Below are positions 50,701 through 62,700 of a stretch of 64,000 nucleotides of DNA, in pieces. The position numbers were made by a program, and so were the translations under genes. The notes beneath the pieces are model-generated. The model had not been told where the DNA came from, did not search any database, and saw only the letters and a program-made list of their open reading frames with translations. The first letter of the stretch is position 1, and the number at the start of each line of letters is the position of its first letter. The stretch comes from Symbiodinium natans (Eukaryota; Sar; Dinophyceae; Suessiales; Symbiodiniaceae): assembly GCA_905221605.1 (NCBI GenBank), contig CAJNDS010001879.1, positions 181,791 through 245,790 on the forward strand, given 5' to 3'.

Positions 50701-53700
50701 AACCCCCCTAAATTCTAAACTCCAAACTCTAAACCACTCGGGTTCCGGCTGTCCTGTAGCTTTGACATGCAGGATTCACGAACCCTAAACCCTAAACCCT
50801 AAACCCTAAACCCTAAACCCTAAACCCTAAACCCTAAACCCTAAACCCTAACCCCAAGTAATCCAAGGAGCTACCAGGCTCTTTGTTTTGCCGAACGCCC
50901 TGAACTTCGCAACCTTCCCTGCCTCGCAATCTCGTGGGCCCCTGAGCCCTAAACCCGAAACCCTAAACCCTAAACTCGAAACCCTAAACCCTGAACCCTA
51001 AACTCGAAACCCTAAACCCTAAGCTCTACACCCGACTTGGTTTGTTTCGCGAAGTCTCTGGCTCCGCGAAGTCTCTGGCTCTACCTTCAACTGCCAAGCT
51101 CATGCGCCCGTATCCCTAAACCCTAAACCCTATACCCTAAACCCTAAACCCTATGGCTCCGAAAGGCCGTGAGGGGTTAGGGATTGGGGAAGCCCGGCGC
51201 GAAGCTCCTGAGCCGCTACAGCCGAAGAGGGGTTAGGTTTTAGGGTTTAGGGTTTAGGGTTTAGGGTTTAGGGTTTAGGGTTTAGGGTTTAGGGTTTAGG
51301 GCTAGGGGAACCAAACCACACACCCCAAAATCCTAAGCCTCTGCTTCTGCCCATGGCAAGATCCCAGGCTCAAGAAGCTGCGAAAGGAGAATCAGGACAT
51401 GGAGCAGAGGACCGAGCCCTAAACCCTAAACCCTAAACCCTAAACCCTAAACCCTAAACCCTAAACCCTAAATTTCAGGCCTAGCGGCACGGGCCGGCCC
51501 CCGCCCCCCAAAGCACGAAACCTTGAACCTTGGCACTGTCTTCTCTTTCCCGTGTCTTTGTCCTCTCCTTCTCTCTGTCTCTCTTTCTCCTGCCTTCGCC
51601 CCCCCTCCCTCCCCCCCCCGCGCGCGCGCGCGCGCGCGCGCGCGCGCGCGCGCACCCGCATCAGGAGCATCAGTGGGGTTGGTTTGGGGGCCTTAAAAGC
51701 ATTCTATGCATGCGTTTTGCCTTCGAAAAACCTTCAGAAAACGCTGTAAACACGTGTTTTTGGGCTTGGGAAGCCTTTTGGGACCCAGGAAAGGGAGCAT
51801 CATGAGCATCAGCGGCCTCCCCCAGGCCATCCAAAACCCCCTTAAACACGCCGATTGTATGTGCTTGAACGCTTGCGTGCCCACGAAACCCCCAAAAGCA
51901 AGACCCCGAATGCCCTTAAGGGCATTCGGGGTCCTGCTGTTCGGGTGTTTTGTAGGCACGAAGCCGTTCGAGCGCGTAAAATGAGCGATTTTAGGGGCGT
52001 TTTTACGTGGACCCACAAAACACTCGGTATTTACGAGGTTTTCTGCTGTTGGAACCCCCCCCAAACCGAGCATCATGAGCATCAGCTGGGTCTCTGGGCC
52101 GTCGGCCCGGACCCCCCCACGAAGCCCATGAGAAGCGATGGCTCGATGATGCGCCCGGACCCCGCGCATCAGCAGCATCAGCAGACCCCCCCCCGGACGT
52201 GGGTTTCGATGATGCGCACTTTGGGGGCGGGTCAAGGGCAACAGGGGTGGGGGTCGGAGGCACGCGTGAAAAACCTCATAAAAACACGGTATTTACGGTG
52301 ATTTCAGCGTTTTTCAGCGTTTTTTATTGCCTTGGGCCCGCGGGCCAGGGCTGCTGATGCTCATGATGCTCGCCTGGTTTTGGGCTTCCGGTACCCCCCC
52401 CAAACCTTGAAAAACGTGGTTTCGGCCTGGCGCGCGCCCCATGTGAAAAGCTAGGGCCGATGATGCGCGCCCGTGAGGGTTTAATGGGGTGCTGCGGGTG
52501 TTTTGTGGCCTCGGTTTTTCGTAAAAACCCATGGTTTTTACGAGGTTTTCGTGCTTTTCGCACCACCGCGTGTTGCGTCCCCTTGGATGCCGTTTTGGAG
52601 GCCTCCCGAAGGGCCCCGCGCGAATTTGAAGCAATTTTGGGCGGGGTCGGCGGCTCGGGCGCTCGCCCCTTAAAGCTAGCGCTTTAGTGCGACGCGGGCT
52701 CCGCCCTGGACCACGGGCGGCGCGGGGGCCGGATTTAAGAGCCTCCGGCTCAAGCCGCCGACCCCGCTGGAGCATAGTTGAAAGGTTTAAACGCGCTCGT
52801 CAGCTCAAAGGATCCAAAAGTTGATTTGCTTGAGCCTCTGTGAAACGTTGGGGGGGGGGGGGGGGTAGCACCAGGACCCAACAGGAGCTGAAGCCAGCTT
52901 GAAGGGCAGGAGCAGCCCACAATTGTGAACAGGCCAAGTCCAGCAACCAGGAGGGGGGGGGGGTAGGGGGGGTAGAGGGGGGGGGGGGTGGGGGGGGGCT
53001 GGTAGTGGGTTTTTTTCCCAAGGACCCCTATGTCCTGTGCGAAACCGCCTATGGTCCGTGAGTTTATGCGGCCATGGAAAAGCTGCCCGTACCCCCCTAC
53101 CCCCCCCCCCTCCCCCCCCCACCCTCCCGCGTTTTGGGGGGGTAAGGAGGGAAAATTTTCCCATCCAAAACGCCGCCAGGGTCGGCGGACCCTAAACCCT
53201 AAACCCTAAACCCTAAACCCTAAACCCTAAACCCTAAACCCTAAACCCTAAACCCTAAACCCTAAACCCTAAACCCTAAACCCTAAACCCTAACCCCCTG
53301 AGAATGCAAAGCAGCCCCAACTTTGCGCCAGTCGAACCGTTGACTCCCGACCTGTTGTTTTGCAGGCGACCCAATCCTGCGCACGAAAAAACCCTAAACC
53401 CTACAACCTGAACCTGAAACCCAAACCTTGAACTTCCTAACCTTGCAAGCCCCAAACCCTAAACACTAAACCCTAAACCCTAAACCCTCCACCCGGCTAG
53501 GATGTCTGAGTCCGAGCAGCGCCTCGTGGACTCGGAGGCCGAGAAGCTGCGATTGCAGGCGGGGCTCGGGAGGTCGGTTTAGGATTTAGGGTTTAGGGTT
53601 TAGGGTTTAGGGTTTAGGGTTCAGGGTTCAGGGTTTAGGGTTTAGGGTTCAGGGTTTAGGGTTTAGGGTTTAGGGATTTGAAGGCTTTATGGAAAGGCTT

Positions 53701-56700
53701 GGAGGAAGCGACAGCAAGCAAACGAAGCCCTTAACTCCAAGTTCAAACTTGGAGTCAACAACAGCTTGTAGCCCAGTGGTGCCCTTTTTACATTTGTTGG
53801 GTTCGAGATCCCCATATAAAGTAACCAACCCCCAAAAAAACTCCCCAAATTATATGGTTACGAGCTTCCAAGAAAGACTGCCAAGCCTTGGGCTAGCCTT
53901 GAACCTGCTGGGGGTTGTTCTACATGAGGGAGGGGGGAAGGGACCCCTTCAAGCGCCGGTTGATGATCTAGCCCCCCCCCCCCCCCCCAAAGTGATCCTG
54001 CGTGATCCTGCTTGACAAGCAACTTCCAAGCAACTGAACTAGCCTTACGCCCTTCATTCACTGCCACTTCTTCCTTCAATGGCGGTGGTCATAATTCCCA
54101 ACGTTGCAATACCGTTAGCCCGTAGGGCCAATACGGCTCATTTTGCAATTTTCTCTTATTCTCAGTAGCTGAGTGAGTACACTTTACACTTTCTGGGGTA
54201 CTATAATCCCCTATAGAACTGAAAGTGTACCCTTTTTTTGGGCGGGCTGATGAGCTCAGCAACGAAGTTATTGAGCTTAGGAGGATCTCGAGAAGATTCG
54301 GGTTTAGGGGCCAACCCCATTGCGTGGCTCATACAATCTGGCCCTGCAAGGCTATGATATTTATTTATGCATGCATCTTTTCGTTTTTTTTTATCATATG
54401 TGTGTATATTTTGTAGAATCATTAACAAAATAATGAACATATAGTGGGGGGGGGGGGGGGCTTGAAGGGTTTATGGTTGTCTCTCAGGTCTAGGGCCACT
54501 TCATGGATTTGTTCTTCATAGCCCAGTCAGTCAAAATCACTTCTCCAGTTGGGAGCGCCTTCTGTCTAGGACCTGAAGTAAACCAAGAACCCAAACCCGA
54601 AACCCTAAACCCATAACCCCAAAGCCCTGAACCTAGAACCCTTGAACCCTTTTCTACACCTACAAGCCCTACACCTATTTTTGCGGTCCAAAAGCCCATC
54701 ATACAAGTTAGGCGAGAAGGAGCCGGAGAAGGAACCTCATCAAACTCTTGCTAGCCCAGTTGTACCCTTTTCCGTTTTTTTTGTTCAAGGTGCCGTATAA
54801 AGTAGCCAACCCCAAAAGGGTTCCCTTATCAAACTATGGTTACTGGGTTACCGAGAACTTGGTAGCCAAGCAACCATATTCTAATAAGGGCACCCTTTTG
54901 GGTCGGCTACTCTAAAAGGGAGCCCAGAACCCAAAAAAGGGTTTAGGGTTTAGGGTTTAGGGGGGGTTTAGGGTTTAGGGGTACCACTGGGCTGCCAAGC
55001 AAATCGTCAACAGCCCCATAAATGAAATGGTTGAGTAGAAGCCATGAAGCTTCAGGCTCCTGGGCTCGAAGCCCAAAAAGTTCCCAGGCCTTCGGGCCCC
55101 TAAACCCTGAACTCTACACCCTTAACCCTTAACCCTTAAGGAGGCTTGAGCATGTAAGGCTTAGGGAGGCAGGACCCTAAACCCTAAACCCTAAACCCTA
55201 AACCCTAAACCCTAAACCCTAAACTCCTTGCCAAGATGGTCTCAACATGCCCGCCAGGTCGAGCGTGAGCGCGCAGACGTGCAAGCGACCGGGTCTCCGT
55301 TGGCTTAAAGCACTTCCATGGCTTTAAGGTTTAGGGTTTAGGGGGGAATGTGAGGGAAGTAGGAACCAAGGGTCCGTGTGGGGTTTAGGGCCTGTCCCTA
55401 CTAAGAACCAGCAAGAAGTCTTGTGCACCATGACGCTCTTTGCCGCTGCAGGCAAGACTCCCCCAAAAGCTCGAGTCGAAATGTTAGGTCCCTTCGCAAA
55501 GGCGCTGGGAGGGTTTGTGGGTTGAAGCCCAACCTATTGTTGTTCACCTTCTTTCTAAACCCTAAACCCTAAAATTTGCATATGTAATTATATGAACCCG
55601 CGAAACATTCAGCACCTGGTGCAGAACACCCCACCTGAAGCCCTAAGACAGGCTTCTTAACACCAGCTTCCTAGCTCTGGGGTCTAGGGTTTTTTGGTTT
55701 TGGCCTAGCTCTGGGGTTCAGGGTCTTTGGTTTTGGGTTCAGGGTTTCAGTGTCTAAGGGGTTTAGGGTTCAGGGCTAAGTGTTCTGGATTTTGGGGGTT
55801 TCGGGTTTGAGGCGCACTTTTACTCTTGAGCTCGAGGCTTCGGGATCTAAGGTGTCAGGGTTGAGGTGTTAGGCTTCAGGTTGCTTTCTGAGCCCTGAAA
55901 TCCGAACCCGAAGGCCCGAAACCCTAAAGCATAAACTTAAACCCTGATTCCCAAAGAAACCCTAAACCCGAAACCCTAAACCCTAAACCCTAAACCCAGG
56001 CGAAGTCGCTGGAGGAGAAGCTCAGCGCCTCTGCGGAGGGGCACTCAGGTGCCAACGTCCGAATCAAAGAGTTGGAGGAGAGCTTTAGGGGTCGCTTGGA
56101 GAGTTACTGTAGGGTTTAGGGTTGAGGTTTAGGATTTAGGTTTAGGGTTTAGGGTTTAGGGCTTGGGGCTTGGGGTTTGGGGTTTGGGGTTTGGGGTTTG
56201 GAGTTGGAGGAGAGCTTAAGGGAGCGCTTGGAGAGGGTAATAAGGGTTTTGGGTTTAGGGTTTAGAGTTGGGATGTTAAGGGTTTAGGGTTCATGCATTC
56301 ATGCATTCATTCATTCATTCATTCATGCATGCATTCGTTCATTCGTTCATTCGTTCATTCGTTCATTCGTTCATTCGTTCATTCGTTCATTCGTTCATCC
56401 ATTAATTCGTCAATTCGTTCACTCGTTCATTCGTTCATTCGTTCCTTCGTTCCTTCGTTCCTTCGTTCCTCCTTTCATTCATGCATTCATTCATTCATTC
56501 ATTTATTCATTCATTTATTCATGCTTGGCAGAGTCTGTCGATGCGCCTTGAAAAGGGTTTCGGGTTCAGAGTTTAGGGTTGAGGATTGAGGGTTGAGGGT
56601 TTGAGGGTTTCAGGGTTTGAGGGTTTGAAGGTTTGAGGGTTTGAAGGTTTGAGGGTTTGAGGGTTTGAGGGTTTGAGGGTTTGAGGGTTTGAGGGTTTGA

Positions 56701-59700
56701 GGGCTTGAGGGTTTGAGGGTTTGAGGGTACAGGGTTTAGGGTTTAGGGTTTGGGGTATTGGGGTTTTGGGTCTTGGTGTCCTCATAGGGCAATTTGGGGT
56801 TTGGGGCAGACGGGCGTGGGGTTGTGCAGGACAAGCAGGAAGAGACGCAGAGCACTGTGGAGGACTCGCGCTTGCAGACTTGAACCCTAAACCCTAAACC
56901 CTGAACCCTGAACCCTAAACCGAGGCTTGTGAGGCTTGCGCCGCACGTTGACAGGTCCTTCCCAGCTTTGAGTACTCCCAGCCCAGAAGCCTACAAACAC
57001 GAATGGTGTTCTTGTCGAGGAATAGCATGAGGTAAAGTAAGGATACCAATAGTATGTGCCAGTGCTGTAGAACCCTTGGTAGGTCAATCTGAAGCTCCGT
57101 AACAAGAGCCCGAAACTGACCGATTCCGGAGTACCAAGGTTCAGGGACTGTAGTCTCGGCAGATGACGGACCGCTCCTCTCGCTCTCTCAACCCTTTGAG
57201 CCCTCCATACCCCAAGCCTTAAAAACCGCGACCCCTAAACCCTAAACCCTAAACCTCATAATTTTTCCTTCTTGATGTGCCAGGACTTGCAGCAGCAGCT
57301 GGCTGTCCTGACTGAGGACAGCCACGTCTATGCGTCGCCAAACGCAGCATCCCACACGTTTGGGGTTGGGGGTTTGGGGTTTAGGGTTTAGGGTTTACAC
57401 TACAGGTTCGATTACGGGTGTGGTTCCGTATGGGTGTTTCCAGCGTTTCAAGGTTTGTTATGTTGGGGAAAGAGGGCTTCAAAGAGGACTCGTAGAGGGT
57501 TGTGACTTAAGCCTTTTCGGTCGTTAATCTCGGGACACATGGCTGGGGGTCTGAGCACACAGCTTGTAGTTTTGGTTCAGCCTTCTGAGGGTCTGAGCAG
57601 ACCCTAAGCCAAGCATAAACCCACCCTCCCTAAACTCTGAACCCTAAAGCACCATTAAAATTCAAGCCAGTTGAAGCAGTGTAAGTTGCTCCTGCTGTCA
57701 GCAGCAATGGAGCCAGAGCCGTGGCTGCGTAGAAGATGGGCTTTGGTGAATAGCCTGGCACACGTCATTCTTCTTCGCATGGCTGGAGCATCGTTCGAGC
57801 AGTTTGGGGAGGCTCTGAAGCCGTTCTTCTTGGTTCCCACTCAGGAACTGGATGAGTTCCATGCCGTTCTTTGTCGGCTCTCCTTGCACGACTCGGTCAT
57901 GGTATTTTGAGCTGCAGAACGATGGCCTTAAACGCAGCCACAAAAAGCGTGGCCGACCATCAGTACCTCACACCCCCACCCCACCTCCAACAAAGAGAAA
58001 ACCAACGGCATGCCCGAAAATGCCACCAAAAAAGGCAAGGGAAACGGGTAGTGCGTTTCCGTCGCGAAGCGGCATCTCCAAAGGCAGTGAAGAAAGAAAG
58101 AAAGAAAGAAAGAAGACTGGAAGGCAACTCTGAAATCGTGTAAATTCCACATGCAGCAAGGCTGAAGTCGCACACCCAGCAGCACCGATGGGTGCAGACC
58201 AAAACCATGGAAAACCATTTCGTAGTTGAACCCGATAGTCGGGTTTAGGGTAGGGTTTAAGGCTTAGAATCTCCAGCGTGTTAGGGTTGAGTGGTTCAAG
58301 AGGGAAAGGTATCTGGGTGAGACCCGAACTTAGAGAACTGCTCATCTAGAGAGATAATAGACGCGTCAATCCCCAGTCCCTACGCACCTCAAGGTTAGGT
58401 TTGAACATCGTTTCTAATTTGCATTAATTAGCCTTATTCACCTTTTTGTTTGGCCACGATTTTTTTGGGGGGCCCCAGACCCAACCCTGGATTCTCAACC
58501 CCAAAACCTAGCACCCTAAACCCTAAACCCCTAAAGCCTAAACCCTAAACCCTGAACCCTAAGCCCCCTAAACCCTTAAACCCTAGCCTAACCCTAAATC
58601 CCAAACCCCAAACCCTAAACCTTTAAACCCTAGGCTAAACCCTCGACCCTCAAAACCTCAACCCTAAACCCTAAACCCCAACCCTAGCCCGAAATCCGAA
58701 ACCCTAGGCCCTAAGCCCTCAAATCTCAACCCTAAGCCCTAAACCCTAAACCCTAATGTTGCACTCGCTTTAGTGAGAAGGGGCACTATTATGCGATGTT
58801 CCGGAAATCAAATAGTGGACCCCCCCTTGTTTTAGGGTGGTCCTCAATTATGCGATGTTTGCGGGGCCGGGGTTGAAGGGCGGGGGGGGCGGGGAGCCAA
58901 AAACTTAAAAACTTTTGAATCAGAAACTCTGGAATATTTTGGTGTCCAGCCTTACTTAAATTCCTTTAAAAATCTCATTACGAAACAGGCCCCCAAACAA
59001 TTTTCCAAGGGAGTAGGCCACGAAGTGCCCTGATTCGCTTTAGCAAGTTGTTTCGGTGGTCCGCATTTATGCGGAGCCCCGGCGACCGTGGAGCTACAAG
59101 CCTGGAAAGCTTAGACCCTCAAGCTTCAAGGCTACCCCTCAACCCTCGACCCCTAGCCGCCCTGCCCCCAGCCCCGTCCCAGCCCCAGCCCACAGGATCC
59201 CCGAAAACCCCAAATTGTTTGGGGGGGGAGGGGGGGGGCCCCTGCCACTGCGCACTAAAGCGAGTCCAACATTAAACCGAGCCTGCAAGAGGAGCGCGAC
59301 GTCGCCAGAGCCCGGGAGGAGGAGCTCTTTGAGCTCATCAACGAGAAGGCCGCGCGCGCTTGGAGCTTTGGGGTAGGTAGGGCCAGATAGGGTTTAGGGT
59401 TTAGGGTTTAGGGCTTAGGGTTTAGGGTTTAGGGTTTAGGGGTTTAGGGGTTTAGGGGTTTAGGGGTTTAGGGGTTTAGGGGTTTAGGGGTTTAGGGGTT
59501 TAGGGGTTTAGGGGTTTAGGGGTTTAGGGGTTTAGGGGTTTAGGGGTTTAGGGGTTTAGGGGTTTAGGGGTTTAGGGGTTTAGGGGTTTAGGGGTTTAGG
59601 GGTTTAGGGTTTGGAGTTTTGGGTTTAGGGTTTGGGGTTTGGGGTTAGGGTTTAGGGCTTAGGATTAGGGTCCCTCGCCCTGATACTGGTCTTCGAGGAG

Positions 59701-62700
59701 AGGGGATTCAATCTCGAAGTTTTAGGGTTCAGGGGTTGGGCGATTACCCTCTTTGGAGGTTTGGGTTTAGTTTTTTTTTTTTTTTTTTTGGGGGGGGGGG
59801 GGGTTAGGGTTCGAATTTTACAGGTCTGGGGCGCACGGTTGTGGTGCTTTGGGCTTTCAAGTTTAGTTGAAGTCGGCCTTTGCGCTTCCGGTACATTGCA
59901 TACACAGACTGGGCCAGTTGTGGGGAGCTTTCGGTAGATGGACAGAGTTTGCCTCCGGGGTTGTGCCTCATTCAGCCTTTGTTGCTGGGCAGCCCAGTGC
60001 TGCCCTTCGCCCTTTTTGTTGGTTCAGTTTTCCCTTACAAAGGAACCAACGGTAACCAACCCACGGTTACTGGGCCAAAGAAGTTTAAGGTGGCACATAT
60101 GTCGCTCTTCATTCGGCGCTTGCGCACGTGGCCCTGCAACCTTAACGACCGCAAGAGTCCCGGAGCAACTTGCTGGCCCTGAAACCCTAAACCCTAAACC
60201 CTAAACCCTAAACCCTAAACCCCGAGACCTACACCCTGAACCTGGGTCCTGTCAGGAAGAGCAGCTGATGGACACCAATCAAGGCCCCTCGTCTCAAACC
60301 TGCCGGCTGCACAGCCATGCCCCTGCGAACTTTGGACCCTCAACCCTGAAAACCCTACACCCCAAACCCTAAATCCCAAACCCTCAGCCCGCAGCCCTGA
60401 AAACCCTACATCCCAGAGACCCTGTCTTTAAAGAAAGGGCTCTCTAACTGTTAGCCTCAGCCCCCAAGTCTGCATGTAAGGCCCTAAAGCCCGAAAACCC
60501 TGCAACTCCCAATAGCCATCAAAAAGAACATGCAACGAATAGCAAACAGACTTGAACTCTTAAAAAACCCTGGAGCAAGGCTCTTAGGCCCTAAGGCGCG
60601 AGCGCGCCAAGCTGAAGCGATATGAGAGGTCTGAAGGTGGTACACCGCATTCATCATTCCGTGGCTGCATAGGTTCACAAGGCCGGCCCTTTAAACCCGC
60701 TGAAACATATTCCTAAATATGATCCTCTTAAACCCAAAAGGGGAAAATATGAAGTACCCCAGAGGCCCACCCAGTTTAGGGTTTCAGAAAGTTGCGAGTT
60801 TGGGCGCCTGAGGGTTGTTTTATATTGTGGCTATTTGGGCCGTTGCAAAGGCCTGGGCTTAGGATGGGTTTAGGATACAACGCTGTCATTTTTGTTAGTA
60901 CTGCAAGCAGGATGGAGATCCTGGCCCCTGGCCCACCCTAAACCCTAAACCTTAAACCCTAAACCCTAAACTTTAAGCCCTAAACCCGAAACCTTAGCCC
61001 CCTAAAGCCTAAACCCTAAAGTTTAAGCCCTAAACCCTAAACCCTAAACCCTAAAACCTAAACCCTAAACCCTAAACCCTAAACCCTAAACCCTAAACCC
61101 TAAACCCTAAACCCTAAACCCTAAACCCTAAACTCTAACCCTAGACCCTAAACCCTAAACCCTAAACAAACCTAAAACCCTAAACCTAAACTAAACCCTA
61201 AACCCTAAACCCTAAACCCTAAAACCCTAAACCCTAAACCCTAAACCCTAAACCCTAAAACCCTAAACCTAAACCCCAACCCTGGCCCAAGGCTACGTGA
61301 ACCTGACAGACCAGCTGAACGGCCTCCGCGAGAGCTGGAGGAGAAGATCGACGAGCAGGCTCGCACTGCGGTTTTCGGGTTTAGGGTTTAGGGTTTAGAG
61401 GTTTAGGGGTTTGGGGTTGAGGGTTTAGGTTTGGGGTTTAGGGTTCAGGGGTTTTAGGTTTTTTGGGGTTTAGGAGTTTAGGGTTTAGGGTGAGGGTTTA
61501 GGGGTGTTTAGGGGTTTAGGAGTTTAGGTTTTAGGGTTTAGGGGTTTAGGGTTTTAGGGTTTGGGGTTTAGGGTTTTAGGGGTTTAGGGGTTTAGGGGTT
61601 TAGGGGTTTAGGGGGGGTTTAGGGGTTTAGGGTTTAGGAGTCTAGGGGTTTAGCTTTTTAGGGGTTTAGGGGTTCCGGGGTTCAAGCGGTTAGGGTTTAA
61701 GGTTTTGGTTTAGGGTTATTAACTAACAATCCTAAGCCCGAGGCTCTATGGTTGTTCCCAGAAGATTTATCCCTCGCGATGCGGTGACAACCTGTCTCAC
61801 GGAATGCTGCTGCTTTTTGTGGCATGACGCGTGCCTGCCGTATCTTGCCTGGCCCCGGCCTGGAGGTAAACACTGAGCCTAAACCTTAAAGGCTTAGAGG
61901 CTTTGAAACCCTGATTCCAGCGCAGATGCTCGATACGCTGGCGAACGAAATCAAGCCGCAGGGGCCCTCAAACTACAGCTGCGGGCTTAGGATTGTTAGT
62001 AACCCTAAACCCTGAACCCTAAACCCTAGCGGTTTACGCAGTTCAGGATGCAGAGTGTAGGGTTGGAGTCTCCATCCTTTTCTTCGCCGCCTTCGCCCAT
62101 GAGACCGATTTGACCCGCCACCCGCCCCCCCCCCCCCCCCCCCCCCCCCCCACCCCCAAAACCCAAAAACCCTAAACCCCAGACCCTTAGAGCTACAAAT
62201 CCCAAGCCCGGAACTAAGCCCTCCAAAACCCGAAGCCCTATCATCTCGACGCCCCCCCCCCCCAAACAAAAACAAAACACAACTAAACAACAAGCAGAAT
62301 TCACATGACAAAACAAAAACATCCAGGGTTTAGGATTAGGGTCTTGAAGCCTGAAACCCTAAACCCTGAACCCTAAGCCCTAAACCCTAAACCCTAAACC
62401 CAAAACCCTGACTCGGTGCAGCTGAGGCTCATGGACCAAGGTCTGAAGCTGCGCGAGGAGCTTTCGGAGAGCAACCGGGCAGTGCTTCTGGTTTTAGGGG
62501 TCTTGGGTTTAGGGTTTAGGGTTCAGGGTTTAGGGTTTAGGGCTCTGAGTGTATGGCTTAGGGGTTTAAGGCCTGGTTCTTGCCTTAGGGACCTTAAATC
62601 TAGGAGACTTGGTTGCTTCGAGATGTTTTGGGATGTTCTGAATGTGGGGTTTTCCTCCTCACCCATACTCCAAACCAGCTGGCCCTGGCCCTGCTGGCCC

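Noticed and set aside
51461-52775. Overlapping plus and minus frames of 70-180 codons in the GC-rich island
   Set aside because: They overlap on both strands, are built from repeated blocks and a (CG)n tract, and match no known domain.
56293-56589. His/Ser/Phe-rich 98-codon frame
   Set aside because: It is translation of an ATTC/ATTCGTTC microsatellite.
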